A stretch of DNA of 64,000 bases, from contig OZ018408.1 of NCBI GenBank assembly GCA_963969595.1, positions 7,189,823 to 7,253,822 of the forward strand, written 5' to 3'. Position numbers and translations under genes: made by a program. Shown here piece by piece: positions 46,610 to 57,274 of the stretch. Position 1 is the stretch's first letter. Every line of letters begins with the position of its first letter. The notes under the pieces were generated by a model. It saw only the letters and a program-made list of their open reading frames with translations, had not been told where the DNA came from and searched no databases. This DNA comes from Neckera pumila. Lineage: Eukaryota; Streptophyta; Bryopsida; Hypnales; Neckeraceae.

Positions 46610-49600
46610 TGAGAACTAGAGTTTGGGCAACTAAACCGTTAATTCATTTCTCAAATTCTGCATTTTTGATCCTTAAGGTCAATATTATGATCAGTTTAGT
46701 TTTACATTACTTTATAAGTGAGAGTTCTAAAGCATCATCTCTCATTTATAAAGGTGTGGGTTATTTGAATTTGCAGTTTGGATTATTCTAGTATTCAAAT
46801 ATTTGTTGCTAGTATTGTGAAGTGCGTTAACCTCAATCATAAAATTCAATGGTACCTAATATTTTACTTAATGTTTGAACATTGTGCAGGTTGAAACAAA
46901 TGAAGGTCTCCCTGTTCAAGTTTCATCTTCGGGTGTGGCAGATGTGGAAATATTGATTGCAGATGTGGCAGGACCTTCAGAGCCAATGACTCTAATGGAT
47001 ACCAATATTTACGTCTCTAGTAAGTCTGTACCACAGACTGTCCAGGACGTGGTAAGTCTTGGGATTTGATTGGATATTACTAATTGATTCTATGACTATG
47101 TGGAACAACCACATTTAAGTCGTTTTAGTGTCCCAAAATCTAAAAAACGAAAACAACCAATGTTTTCACTAGAGAGTTCTAGCACGGAGTACAACTCTGA
47201 GTGTCATTCTGATGTTTCAGTGTCTAGTCTACAAGTAGAGGAGTATTGTGATTGTGCCGGTAGTGATGCTCTAGGTGGGTATGAGATCGTTTTCATTCAC
47301 TTGAGTTCTGACTCAAATTGTAGCATTCATTCAACCTAAATGGAAATGGAATCATTTATGAATTCTTTAGTTTATATTTGTCCTTCATACCCGGTACTGA
47401 ATTGAGTAAACTATTTCACACCATTAATGTATGCAATGTGATAAATATTTTTATAGAAATGAAGGGTTTATTTCTTCTAATACAACTTGGATTCTGTATG
47501 GTTTTCAATTCAAATTAATTGAATCTTGATAATAATTTCAACTTTGTAATTGACATTGCAGAATGATTCTCCTTTGGCTTTAACACAAGAAGATCAACCA
47601 ATCGAGACATCGGGGACGGATGAGACTATGCAGCCAGAGATTGGTGGCCAGGATGAAGGAGATCTTCCTATGGAAGGTATGGATGATGTGGAGGAGGAGA
47701 AAGAAATGCTGGAAGATGAGCTCCGGCGACTACAGAAGGTGGATTCTGTGGCTACTATTGCTAGCTTGAGGATAAGGCCTGAGATACATTCATGGCTAAG
47801 CATTCCACTTATTAGATTAGTGGCAATGCCAATGGTAAGGCCGACACTCTCTTCAGACCTTGTGATGTTGGAAAATGAATTTGTCCATGGATATCGCGAA
47901 GGAGCCGATGTATTTTATGTTTCCACCACAAATGAAGCTGGAGAGAGCTTTGAATTCACTCAGGAAGAGATGAACGGTTTGAGCCCATTGTGGAAGAAAC
48001 TGAACAATGAATTCAATGAATATGTGGCGTCAATTCCCGAGCTCAAGTTCATGAAGAACTTGAAGTTCTTCACATGTGATGGTAATCACTGTTACATTGC
48101 ATGGATGAATCTGATTGACCATAAATATTCTGAGGACCCAACTTTTCACAATGCGGTTGATAATATTGTTTTGGACACAAAGGGAAGAATCGAATTAGTC
48201 ATGTAAATGATGCATGACATAAACAAGTGAGTAACTTTGATTCATTTGGAGTTTTGTTTCTCATATGTGGCGCCTTTGAATTTGATGTACTCTAATCATT
48301 CTACATTTCAAAAATCACTTATTACAGTGTTTGAATTGCAGATCAACGGAGGACTCTCATGTGAAGACCAACCTGGTACACACTCTATACTGAGTTCAGA
48401 AATATGGACAACTTCCATATGACCGCTTCAACAAAATGTTGAGGCCTTCAGAAAAAAAAAGTTGTGGTGTTCAGATTGGGAGGAAGACTTGGTATTCTAT
48501 GCCTCAAGACATTTTCACAACATTCCTATTCCGGGTGAGAATCTTATTTCTTGGGTGATTTTGATTACATGATACTTCAATTGATCATGGTGCATAGTTT
48601 GATCTGATTAAGGTTAGTGATTGGAGATTCTAATACTCTTGGACTTTTGCAGCAAGAGCTATCTCAGGCAGCAGATGCTGCAGTGAGGAAGTACCATGAG
48701 ACAACGGATCAGGAGGAAAAGAGTCCTGAGGATATTGCCGAAGCAATGAAAGCTGGAGCTAAACTAATGGCAGGCAAGTTGTATGCAAAGACAGGAAAGC
48801 TATTGGCTGTTGCAAACCTTGACCACGGTCCCAGATTCCTTGAAGAGGTGCGTTTTGTTTAAAAGTTACTAAAGCGTTTAGGTATTGGGGCGTATTAAGT
48901 TTGGTAGTAATGAAGAAAATGTCTATTATCCAGGTTGAAAAGCATTGGACAACAAACAAAATCCTCAAGATGACTCTGGAGAAGTTGCAGATGGTAGCCA
49001 TGTGCAACACTACTCCTTTCTAGAAAACCAAGTTCCTGAAGTGGTGGAATTCATCTATGTCCTCTTGAGAAGCAAGGCAATTTCCACCAAGGCCTGTTTC
49101 CAAAGACAAGCTCTTGTCCTTTCTCAACAAGTGTGTTTGGTGGGTAGAGGTGAGCATAATCTTTTTATATTTCTTCAATTATTATGCATGTGAATTTTGA
49201 CTTAATGAATGTTTGGAATTTCAAATTTTTCATTTACATTTGCTTCCAAATCAACTATAAATATTTGAGTGCAATGTTTATTCAGATCCAAGATACTGCC
49301 GTTGACTACTTTGCCAAAGTGGTAAAGGATGACAACCTCAACATCAACATGAGTTCCCCACTTCAACCTGAGTATTTTTTGGAGTATATTGAAGGATGGA
49401 GGAGAAAGATATGGGATCAAGCGTTTGGTCCTACTCTAAAAGCACAAGGTCAATTCAAGAAATCAGACAAATTTACAAATTACGATGGAGCAGATCAAGC
49501 CGTTCAAAGAGTTATTTTTCAGTACTTAATTTAACTTTCTCACTCTTTATTTCATTCATTTAATGTAATATACTGCTTGTAGGATTAACAATGAAGTTGT

Positions 49601-49644
49601 CATAGAGGGATTTTTTTTTTAATTTATTGTAAAAAACAAATGTT

Positions 49645-49730
49645 CGGGTACCATGAGGTACTCCAAATACCCCTTTCGGATCCGAAAGAGGTATCAAGAG
49701 TATTTCATTGTACCCCCGCTTTTGGTTTTC
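49645..49730. repeat. Foldback hairpin, copy 1, in an intron of the decayed gene
   Basis: GGTACCATGAGGTACTCCAA at the left pairs with the arm ending in TTTCATTGTACCCC. The centre is TTTCGGATCCGAAAG. It is a diverged copy of the hairpin at 49990-50119, in the same intron. Confidence 0.6.
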
Positions 49731-49989
49731 TCTTTTAATTATTATAGTTTTTTCAATTTCTCTTAGAAGATTTTATTTGTATAATGGCAGTTTCGTTCCA
49801 TATTCTTCAATTGAATGAAATGGTTGTTTAATTATAGCATTGCTCCATCATGCAATGAAATTCTGACTCGTATGTGAATTTTTGATATGCTTTTCTAGAC
49901 TAGTTTTAATTTTTCAATATAACTAAATTCATTGTAAGAGATGCATTCTTTAAACCATTGAAAATTCAATTGTTGTAGAGGAATATTTT

Positions 49990-50119
49990 CATGAATATTC
50001 CAGTCTGAACCAAAAGTTGGGGTACCATGAAGTACTCCAAATACTCCTTTTGGATCCGATAGGGGTATTTAGAGTACTTCGTGGTACCCCAACTTTTGGT
50101 TGAGACTAGAATACTCATG
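49990..50119. repeat. Near-perfect foldback hairpin, copy 2
   Basis: ACCAAAAGTTGGGGTACCAT pairs with TGGTACCCCAACTTTTGGT, the stem continues through AGTACTCCAAATAC and its partner to a centre at GGATCC, and it extends outward (ATGAATATTCCAGTC with GACTAGAATACTCAT). The stem is about 60 bp with few mismatches, long enough to give small RNAs if transcribed. It lies in the intron between the exons at 49286 and 50297. Confidence 0.7.
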
Positions 50120-52495
50120 ATTTTTTTTTATTTAACGGCTGTTTATGTTGTAATTTTGATCGAGTATCTTGAATTGTATACAGTGGATCATTAGTTTCTA
50201 GCAATGCAGTATGATGTAAATCACTCTTGCATTGTATACGTTTTGTTTTGAAATTGCATCTTAGTCACCAATGCATTCTTCTATCTTATATTGCAGTTAC
50301 TTCAAGTTTGAGCTTCTAGCGAAGAATGCCATTGCTCAAGAGGGTCTTCCTCTTTTCTTGTCCACATGGCTGGACCGGAGTTCCAAAGAGTGCATGTATA
50401 CTGCAAGCCAACTTCGGACGTTCACAACTGCACATCTTTTCGGTGGAGGGTGGTACCTTGATTGTCCGCTCCCATTCTTCCATCCATTTGAGACAGCTTT
50501 TTGGAAGTCATTGGAAGGCCTTAGGGTTATTGACTTGGATGTTCCTGAGTTTGCTGTTCTCAATGATACGCAGAAGAAGAGGGCCATTGCCAAGAAGACT
50601 GTTGTTGACAAGAAAAAGGAAGACAAAGAACAAGAAGTTCTGGCAAACAAAGAGAAAAAAGAAGCGAAGCGGTTGGTGAAGTTGGCAGAGAAAGAGAAAG
50701 AGTTAGAGATTGAGGGGAAGGGAAAGGGCAAAGGTAAGAAGAAGATCGAAGGTGGTGGTCAAGTTGTAGCATCTTCCACTGTAGACCAAGGCTCCCAGAT
50801 GCAAGGCAGATCTCGAAGTGGAATGAAGCAAAAATCAGTACTTTAAGAGCTCATGGAGGACATGATCATGCAAGGTACTCCAGTAATAATCCTTGGTGAT
50901 GATGATGTCACGTCGGAGGAGTTGATTCTAAACGTGTCCATTATTGAGGTTCAAGATCACATCAATGAAGAAGCACCAAATTCCTACACCGAGGTTATGG
51001 ACTTCTTGAAGAAGGTAAGAATTTTTTGTTTTAAATCTACACATAGATAGTATTATTGAATGATGTAGATGTTTTTTGGCAATGATTGACTTGTTGGAGA
51101 ATTGTGGGGTTGCATATGGCTATAGGGAAGACTCAAACTTATAATGGTGTTGTAAACTCTCATCCAGGAGTGGACCTTATTTTTTTTGATTGCTCGGAGA
51201 ACTTACCTGTTCCAGAGATCTCACTCCCCAATCAAGCGGTGCCTGTACAGAACTTAGACAAGGAATGTGAGGCACTGAATAATGTGTTTCTGTTTGCTGA
51301 GAAGCACTTGCAGGACAATGGATGTTTGGTTGTTTTTCATTCCCGTTGTGGCGCTTCAAAGGGCGACATTGCAGGATTGTGTAAGTTGTACCCTACTTTG
51401 GTGGAGAAAGAAGATTGGCTAGGCAAGAACCGAATGCATTTGACGTCACCCTTGGACAAGACGACCATGATACTTTTTTCCAAAATCTCTATGGTTTGGT
51501 TATCATTTGGCATTTGTTTATATGTTATTGTTTCTGATGTATTTTTATTCCAACACGTGCAGACTTTGAAGTTCGGAATCACCCTCTTGGTGAAGGATAT
51601 TATAAAAAAGGGAAAAGCAAGGTTCCTATACAGGTGGTCGGAGGCAATGGTCAAGGGAAGAGTGAACCTTTGAAAAGACGACATGTACATAAATTATACC
51701 ACTGAGGACATCCAATTGATGAATGAGGCAACTTCCAAGCCGTGGCAGGGGGCTCGCGAAAAGGATGCTAGGTTCTTGCAGTTCTTCATTGAAGGGACGA
51801 CTGATGAAGGAGATGTGGTTCTGGATTGCTCAGCATCTACGGTTAAGTTTTGAATTCAGTGATTGTGCATTCAATTTATATTCATTTCATGAAATTTTTA
51901 CTAACGAATTGCATATTATTTATCATAGGGGCATCCATTACAGCATGTCGCAGCATTGGACGCCACATTGTGGCTTTGGAGGTGGACAAAGAGATTTTTA
52001 ATACTATCCTTTTACCGATGAAGAAGATCATTCTGGTTGTGGTGACAGCTGAAGTAAAAAATGTGCAGCGGCTGGTTGAGCCTTCACAAGATCTGGATGC
52101 CATGACTGTGGTGCCTCAGAAGTTTGCTCGAAAGGATAGACCTAGTAAATAAGTTTCAAGATTTTCAAATTGTATTTGTATAGGCTATTATAGATATTGT
52201 ATGAATCTAACATTGTTTAATTTGCGATTTCAGACGTGAAGAAGTGATGCATGCTCCTGCATTGACAAAGAGATGAAGTCTTCTTTTGAGTCCTAAGAAG
52301 TCTTTTGCTCTTCCCGTGTATGCCGAGCAGATGGCATTGCAGTATGTGGAATTTGGTTGCTTGGAACCAAAACCTCATAAACATTCATATGCTTTAAATG
52401 TTTTGGAGTTTATAGATAGGTCAGCTTCTGAGGGTGGAGAGACTTCTGAGTCGTCTACGATGCAGGATTTCGCGATTGAATCCACAACGTCCTAG

Positions 52496-53089
52496 ACTCA
52501 CAAGATTGGCATATCTCTTGAGTTAGTTTATTATGTATTGACTCCCATTATGATTGGATTTGTGTGTTTTATGGCTACATTTTGGACGTCATTTCTTTCT
52601 TTATGCAATTTTGGGTTGCTGCCAAAATGAACTACCATTTTTATTGTTATTTTATAATCTTACTACTATTCATTGTTATAACTTCTTCATTATATCCCAT
52701 AACACTTAACAGAATATTCATTTGTAGAGTTTTGAATTAGATTGTATCCTTTTCAGGAATTTGAAAATATCTTTATGAATTTCAAAGCTTATATTGTTAA
52801 TTTGTCACATTCGTAGATTTTGGTTTTTTTTAATACTATTCAACAAATACCTTAAATGCTTTTCAACTAAAATTCTGTAGTCAATTTCTATAAGTGGTGA
52901 AGACGTTCTTTGCAATGGGCATCATGAAATCCATAATTTTATGTTCTCCACATTTGTATGAATAGACAATCCCTAACCCACTTCTAAAAGGTAGAAGTTG
53001 TTTTAACTCCATTTTTTGGTTGAATCTTAATACTATGTAGACCTTCTAAATGCCCTATTTTTTATTTATTTTAATTCTATTTTTCTAAT
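52496..53089. other. AT-rich DNA downstream of the decayed gene
   Basis: This probably includes the former 3' untranslated region. No other feature is recognised. Confidence 0.35.
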
Positions 53090-54500
53090 TTAAAACCCTG
53101 GAATAGGGAAAAAGTTGTACAAGTTGTAAACATTGAGAGAATCACTTTGGAATTCATGGACGCATGAAAGTTATGCTTGATTTTATTAAATCTGCTACGT
53201 AACTTCTAAATCCACGGATCCTGCCTTGTATTTTATAGAAATGATAACTCTTAAATTTAAAAATGAGTGCATGTTGGAATAAGGAAAAAGTTGTACAAGT
53301 TGTAAACATTGAGAGAATCACTTTGGAATTCACGAAGGCATGAAAGTTATGCTTGATTATTTTAAATCTACGGCGTAACTTAAAAATCATGGGTTCTGCC
53401 CTGTATTTCATAGAATTGATAACTCTTAAATTTAAAAATTGGAGCGCGATTGAATGGGAAAAATGTTGTACAAGTTGTAAACATTGAGAGAATCACTTTG
53501 GAATTCATGGGCGTATAAAAGTTACGCTTGATTTTTTTAAATCTAATACGTAACTTACAATTCATGGGTCCTCTTTTGTCTTTTATAGAATTGATAACTC
53601 TTCAATCTAAAAATTAGTGCACTTGTGAATAGGAAAAGAAATGTATAAGTTGTGAATATTTACAGAAAGTGTGTTTTGAAATCATGGACGCATTAAAGTG
53701 ACGCTTGTTTTTGATTAATCTACTACGTAATACAGAACCCATGGATCCTGAGTGTCGTGTATTTTGTAGAACTAGTGTTTCCTAAATTTGAAAAAAAATG
53801 CACGTTGGAATGGAAAAATAAATTGTACAAGTTCTGAACGTTGAGCAAATTATTTAGGAACTCATGGGCGCATTAAAGGTATACTCCAATTTTTTTAATC
53901 TAAGTCCTACATAACCTAGAACCCATGGGTACTGCCTTGTATTTTATAGAACTACTATCTCTTTAATTTAGAAAATAGTGCACGTTGGAACGGGAAAAAA
54001 ATTGTATAAGTTTTGAATATTGATAGCATCACTTTGGAATTCATGGGCGCATTAAAGTTATGCTTGTTTTTGTTTAATTCTAGAAGTTATCTAGAACCTA
54101 TACTTGATTTGATTTTGTCCTCTATTTTATAGAACTAGTATCTCCAAAATTTGAAAAATAATATACAGGAACAACGAGAGGTCAATACCAGGAGGGAGAT
54201 ATTTTTTTCATAGTGTAACTTCACCTCCCCAAAATCTTACTTAAAACAAAACTTTAGACTGTGAAGGTGTAGTTACGTTTTTTTTTTAATCTTCTACACA
54301 ACCCAAAATTTATGGGCCCTTGCCTATATTTTATAACATGAAATGTCCTAAGTTTAGAAAATAGTGCATGTTGGAATGGGGAAAAAAATAGACAAGTTGT
54401 GAATATTTAGAGCATCTCTTTGGAATTCATGGATGCATTAAATTTCCATTAAAAAAAAAAATCTACTATGAAAATCAAAACCCATGGGCCCTGGTTGGTT
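53090..54500. repeat. Diverged tandem array, unit about 175-180 bp, about seven units
   Basis: A landmark in each unit (forms of GTTGTACAAGTTGTAAACAT) occurs at 53114, 53290, 53465, about 53640, 53822 and 54001, spaced 176, 175, 175, 182 and 179 bp. A further copy lies near 54,388 after an unrelated stretch at about 54,174-54,330. Each unit also has a 'ggaattcatggrcgcat' segment and a 'tagaactgataactctt' segment. Neighbouring units differ at many sites, so the array is old. Minus-strand ORFs of 60 to 85 codons within it repeat with the unit and are not called. Confidence 0.75.
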
Positions 54501-55051
54501 TGTAATTATGGACCTCATATCTCATAGGATTTTTTTATCTTTCATCATTTGAAACAAACAAAACAATGAAAATTGCAACTTCATTTTAGGTGCAAATGTA
54601 CGAGTGCGGCAAATTCAAATGGATATTTTTGTAGTCATTACTCAAATCATTAGAATTATTTGGGGTTGATTTCTTTGAAGAATTTTTTTTAAAATTTTAT
54701 TCCTATTTGTACACATAGAGATTCATGATTTCTTCTAGTTACAAATGAATGGTACTGTAGATGTATGTCCTCGTACCGTTGCCACAATTAAAAAATAAAT
54801 AAAAGTCTTTTTCTATTATTTTTGAATCCATATAAAATTGATTTTGAATGACTTTCACACCGTCGTTCTAAACTCCATGAAAGTACCAGGATTGTCATAA
54901 CGGGTGAGTCAGGGTCATAACGGGACGGGCGGACGGGTGAACCGGACCGAACAGGCGGACGGTCCGGGCGGCTTTCAATTTGTAGGTCTTAGAATTTTTT
55001 CAACATAGAAAAAGTTCATTGTAAATGACACATTGTCATTCCATGCTGGAT
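54501..55051. other. Intergenic DNA with a GC-rich patch
   Basis: Most is AT-rich. At 54,895-54,975 a patch of ACGGG, GGACGG and CCGG motifs appears, without a gene. It may be one end of the hAT element whose transposase lies at 55.6-59.4 kb, but I found no matching inverted end to the right. Confidence 0.3.
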
Positions 55052-55131
55052 GTCAGGGCGCGGACTTCAGCGTCAGGGCACGGACTTTAGCGTCAGGGCG
55101 CGGACATTAGCATTGGGGCGCGGACGTTGTG
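55052..55131. repeat. Array of four 20-bp GC-rich repeats
   Basis: Four consecutive 20-bp units begin at 55052, 55072, 55092 and 55112. The type unit is GTCAGGGCGCGGACTTCAGC, and the fourth is the most diverged. The core GGGCGCGGAC recurs in the promoter segments at 59.66-59.79 kb and 63.84-63.94 kb. The array lies about 450 bp beyond the 3' end of the hAT transposase frame, so it may be a subterminal repeat block of that element. The ORF running through it is explained by the repeat. Confidence 0.7.
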
Positions 55132-56049
55132 TGCTCTTGGTCCATAGTTCAAAGGGTTCAATGAAATTGTGTTTTTTAGTATGGACCATAGACTCATCGA
55201 GGGGGTTTAGGGTTCAAAGAACTAAAATTGATGTAACTTGATAATGAATTGCATCCTTCAAACAATTGATTGACGCACTTATATTAGAAAGGAATAGTGA
55301 ACAATATTTTCTGCATAACTACACTTACCAATGTTTTCAACATGCATGATAAGTACAAGAATATTACAGATATAGGGGACTTCAATGTTTGGGATAACCA
55401 AAAATATTTATAAAATTCATGCATTGCAGAGTACAATAACAACACAATGAATCTATACTTTCAAAACAAGCCCTTTTTCCCACTGGTTATCTAAGAAACT
55501 CTTTCTTTATCGTCGTAGATCTTTCTTTCAATTGCTACTATTGTTTGAAAATACTTGAAGAATGAAGACCTACTATTGGTGCACCTCAATTGTTTAAATG
55601 ACTTGATCTGCGGACTTCTTGGGTAGATGGACCCGCTAAATTAGCATCTCGAATGACAACATCATCATCCGTTGGTGCTTCATTGCAGTCGGAGTCATCC
55701 TCATCATCAGCGCCTTCACTGTTGTCATGTTCATCTTTTCCATCGCAACCATCTAAGGTCCAATAGCCCTCGACTTCCGAGTTTTCATTGCAAAGCTCTA
55801 CAATTGTTTGACCATGCCTATGATTGCGCTTGAACCTCTTGTGTCATTGTGCTCTAGGGTCTTCTGCATCAGAATTTATAATTGGGCCGTAGTGAACTTG
55901 AGGAACAACAAATGCTGGGGTTGACGAAGTGGATCCCGGAACATATGTATCCACAAACGGTTGTACCACCATGTTTGGGTCTCTTATCCCTATTCCAAGG
56001 AGAGGACATTTAGCAGACCTTGACGATGACGCTTTGCCGGTGTTTCTTC

Positions 56050-56330
56050 CTCTACTACTTGTACGGCCTCCAGGTCCTCCTCGGCCTTCAGTCCCTCCTT
56101 GGCCTCCAATCCCTCCACATCCTCCAGGTCCTCCTTGACCTTCAGTCCCTCCTCTGCCTCCAATCCCTCCACGGCCTCCAGGTCCTCCTTGACCTTCAGT
56201 CCCTCCTTGGCCTCCAATTCTTCTACGGCCTCCAGTCCCTCCACGGCCTCCAATCCCTCCACAGCCTCCAATCCCTCCACGACCTCCAGTCCCTCCACGA
56301 CCTCCAATCCTTCCATGACCTTGCTGATAC
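56050..56330 (-). repeat. Coding minisatellite: Gly-rich hexapeptide repeat, 18-bp unit
   Basis: On the minus strand the repeat encodes [ITP][GE]G[RQC]GG, about fourteen units. Part of it has a higher-order period of 54 bp (IGGxGGTEGxGGPGGxGG), about two and a half copies. The plus strand shows it as a CCTCC-rich tract and also has open frames, which are repeat shadows. Confidence 0.8.
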
Positions 56331-57106
56331 TGCCCTACTGGGTAATGAAGAGGGGGCCGAGGGACTGAAGGGGGTCTACCAACAATAGTAGCATTGGAAA
56401 TGTTCCGAATTGTCACTTCAACATTCTCCACGGAGCCTAACCCTTCTTGGAAAGGTCTGTTGATGGCATTTGAAGTTGCATGAGAAGAAGGATTCAGGGA
56501 ATGTGGCACCGGTGTATTCTGGTCAAGAACAACAGTATGCATTGCAACCGGTTTGGGTCCATAGACAATGTCTTTTGTGAATGCAAAAACATCATGGGGA
56601 TCTACACAATCTGGGTCAAAACTCCTTGTTACATTAACAACCGTTTGATTTCTTGAAATCGGACGTGCCATTGTTGTATTCCCAATGTTTATGCTGTGGT
56701 GCCTTTGAACAATTCTATTGCTACGAACTGATGCACCCACTCCCCGAGGCACTTTATTACCATCATAATTGTCAACAAACCCTTCACAATTTAGAGTTGC
56801 ATTGTTTCCCACATTCCCTCCGCCTCTATTGTTGTGGTCATTTTCATTTCCACCGCCATTTCCTGGAAAGGAATTGTCATCGTTGTCATTGTTGTCAGAG
56901 AGGGTATTGTGATCATCAAGGTTAGCCACATTTGGATGGTCATGCTCCAAAGAGGAAGACAAAGCCTGGACTTCAGCTATGCCTTAATCTTGAGGAAGAG
57001 GAGGCGAAGGCGCACGAGGAAGATTTGGTCCCCAAGGAGCCCAACGGCCATCAACAAGGTCCTCTTCTAAATCGTCATCATCTCCGTAGTAGTTTCTCGC
57101 TTCCTC

Positions 57107-57274
57107 AAGGTGATTGGCACCCTCCCTCCAAATATCTAGATTCACCCGATACTCTGGAAGTGCTTGGTTTGCTTCCATAGCAGCTTCCTCAAGGTGATCG
57201 GCACCCTCCCTTTAAATATCTGGATTCACCCGATACTTTGGAAGTGCTTGGTTTGCTTCCATAGCAGCTTCCTC
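57107..57274 (-). repeat. Tandem 84-bp duplication inside the transposase frame
   Basis: 57107-57190 and 57191-57274 are two copies of an 84-bp (28-codon) unit in phase with the reading frame. The protein segment EEAAMEANQALP appears twice. The upstream copy in protein order contains the TAA at 57212 where the other copy has TGG, so the duplication is older than that stop. Confidence 0.8.

Larger units (their letters stand above)
46890..52495 (+). pseudogene. Decayed multi-exon gene: possible ParB-like domain plus beta-class methyltransferase-like domain
   Basis: Recognisable exons include 46890-47051, 47562-48226, 48342-48534, 48653-48847, 48934-49149, 49286-49510, 50297-51014, about 51069-51493, 51563-51841, 51929-52151 and 52234-52495; 47562 to 48847 splice in phase. 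The N-terminal half has a conserved-looking block (FVHGYREGADVFYVS...) ending in CDGNHCYIAW, which resembles the DGNHR motif of ParB/sulfiredoxin-like domains. After a Lys/Glu-rich linker comes VDLIFFDCSEN (motif-IV-like), then GDVVLDCSAST with GASITACRSIGRHIVALEVD (motif I) across an intron. Motif IV before motif I is the beta-class order of DNA amino-methyltransferases. Disabling changes are in-frame stops at 48204, 48391, 49021, 49066, 50844 and 52274 and frameshifts near 51,075, 51,140 and 51,675. The first exon was not found. An alternative is an unrelated repeat-family protein; the methyltransferase fold is more secure than the ParB call. Confidence 0.6.

Noticed and set aside
50336..50772. 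131- and 70-codon minus-strand ORFs rich in Ser and Phe
   Set aside because: They are antisense to the Lys/Glu-rich linker of the decayed methyltransferase-like gene, which creates open antisense frames.
51563..51673. Reading of the exon at 51563 in the frame giving TLKFGITLLVKDIIKKGKAR
   Set aside because: The alternative frame (FEVRNHPLGEGYYKKGKSK) looks more like structured protein and its length fits the exon; I treat the first as a shadow, though this is a judgement.
53154..53565. Two similar minus-strand ORFs (85 and 61 codons) resembling a protein family
   Set aside because: Their similarity is explained by the roughly 176-bp tandem repeat. The frame is not kept in the remaining units.
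55052..55131. Possible CRISPR-like array (regularly spaced repeats)
   Set aside because: The units are contiguous without unique spacers and the context is a plant nuclear genome.
55050..55241. 63-codon ORF starting in the 20-bp GC-rich array
   Set aside because: A 20-bp unit is not a multiple of three, so the apparent repeats in the peptide do not reflect selection on a protein.
56020..56388. Plus-strand ORFs of 90-122 codons with Leu-Gln-Ser-Leu or Ser-Thr-Ala repeats
   Set aside because: They are shadows of the minus-strand Gly-rich minisatellite; the minus frame continues well beyond the repeat on both sides.
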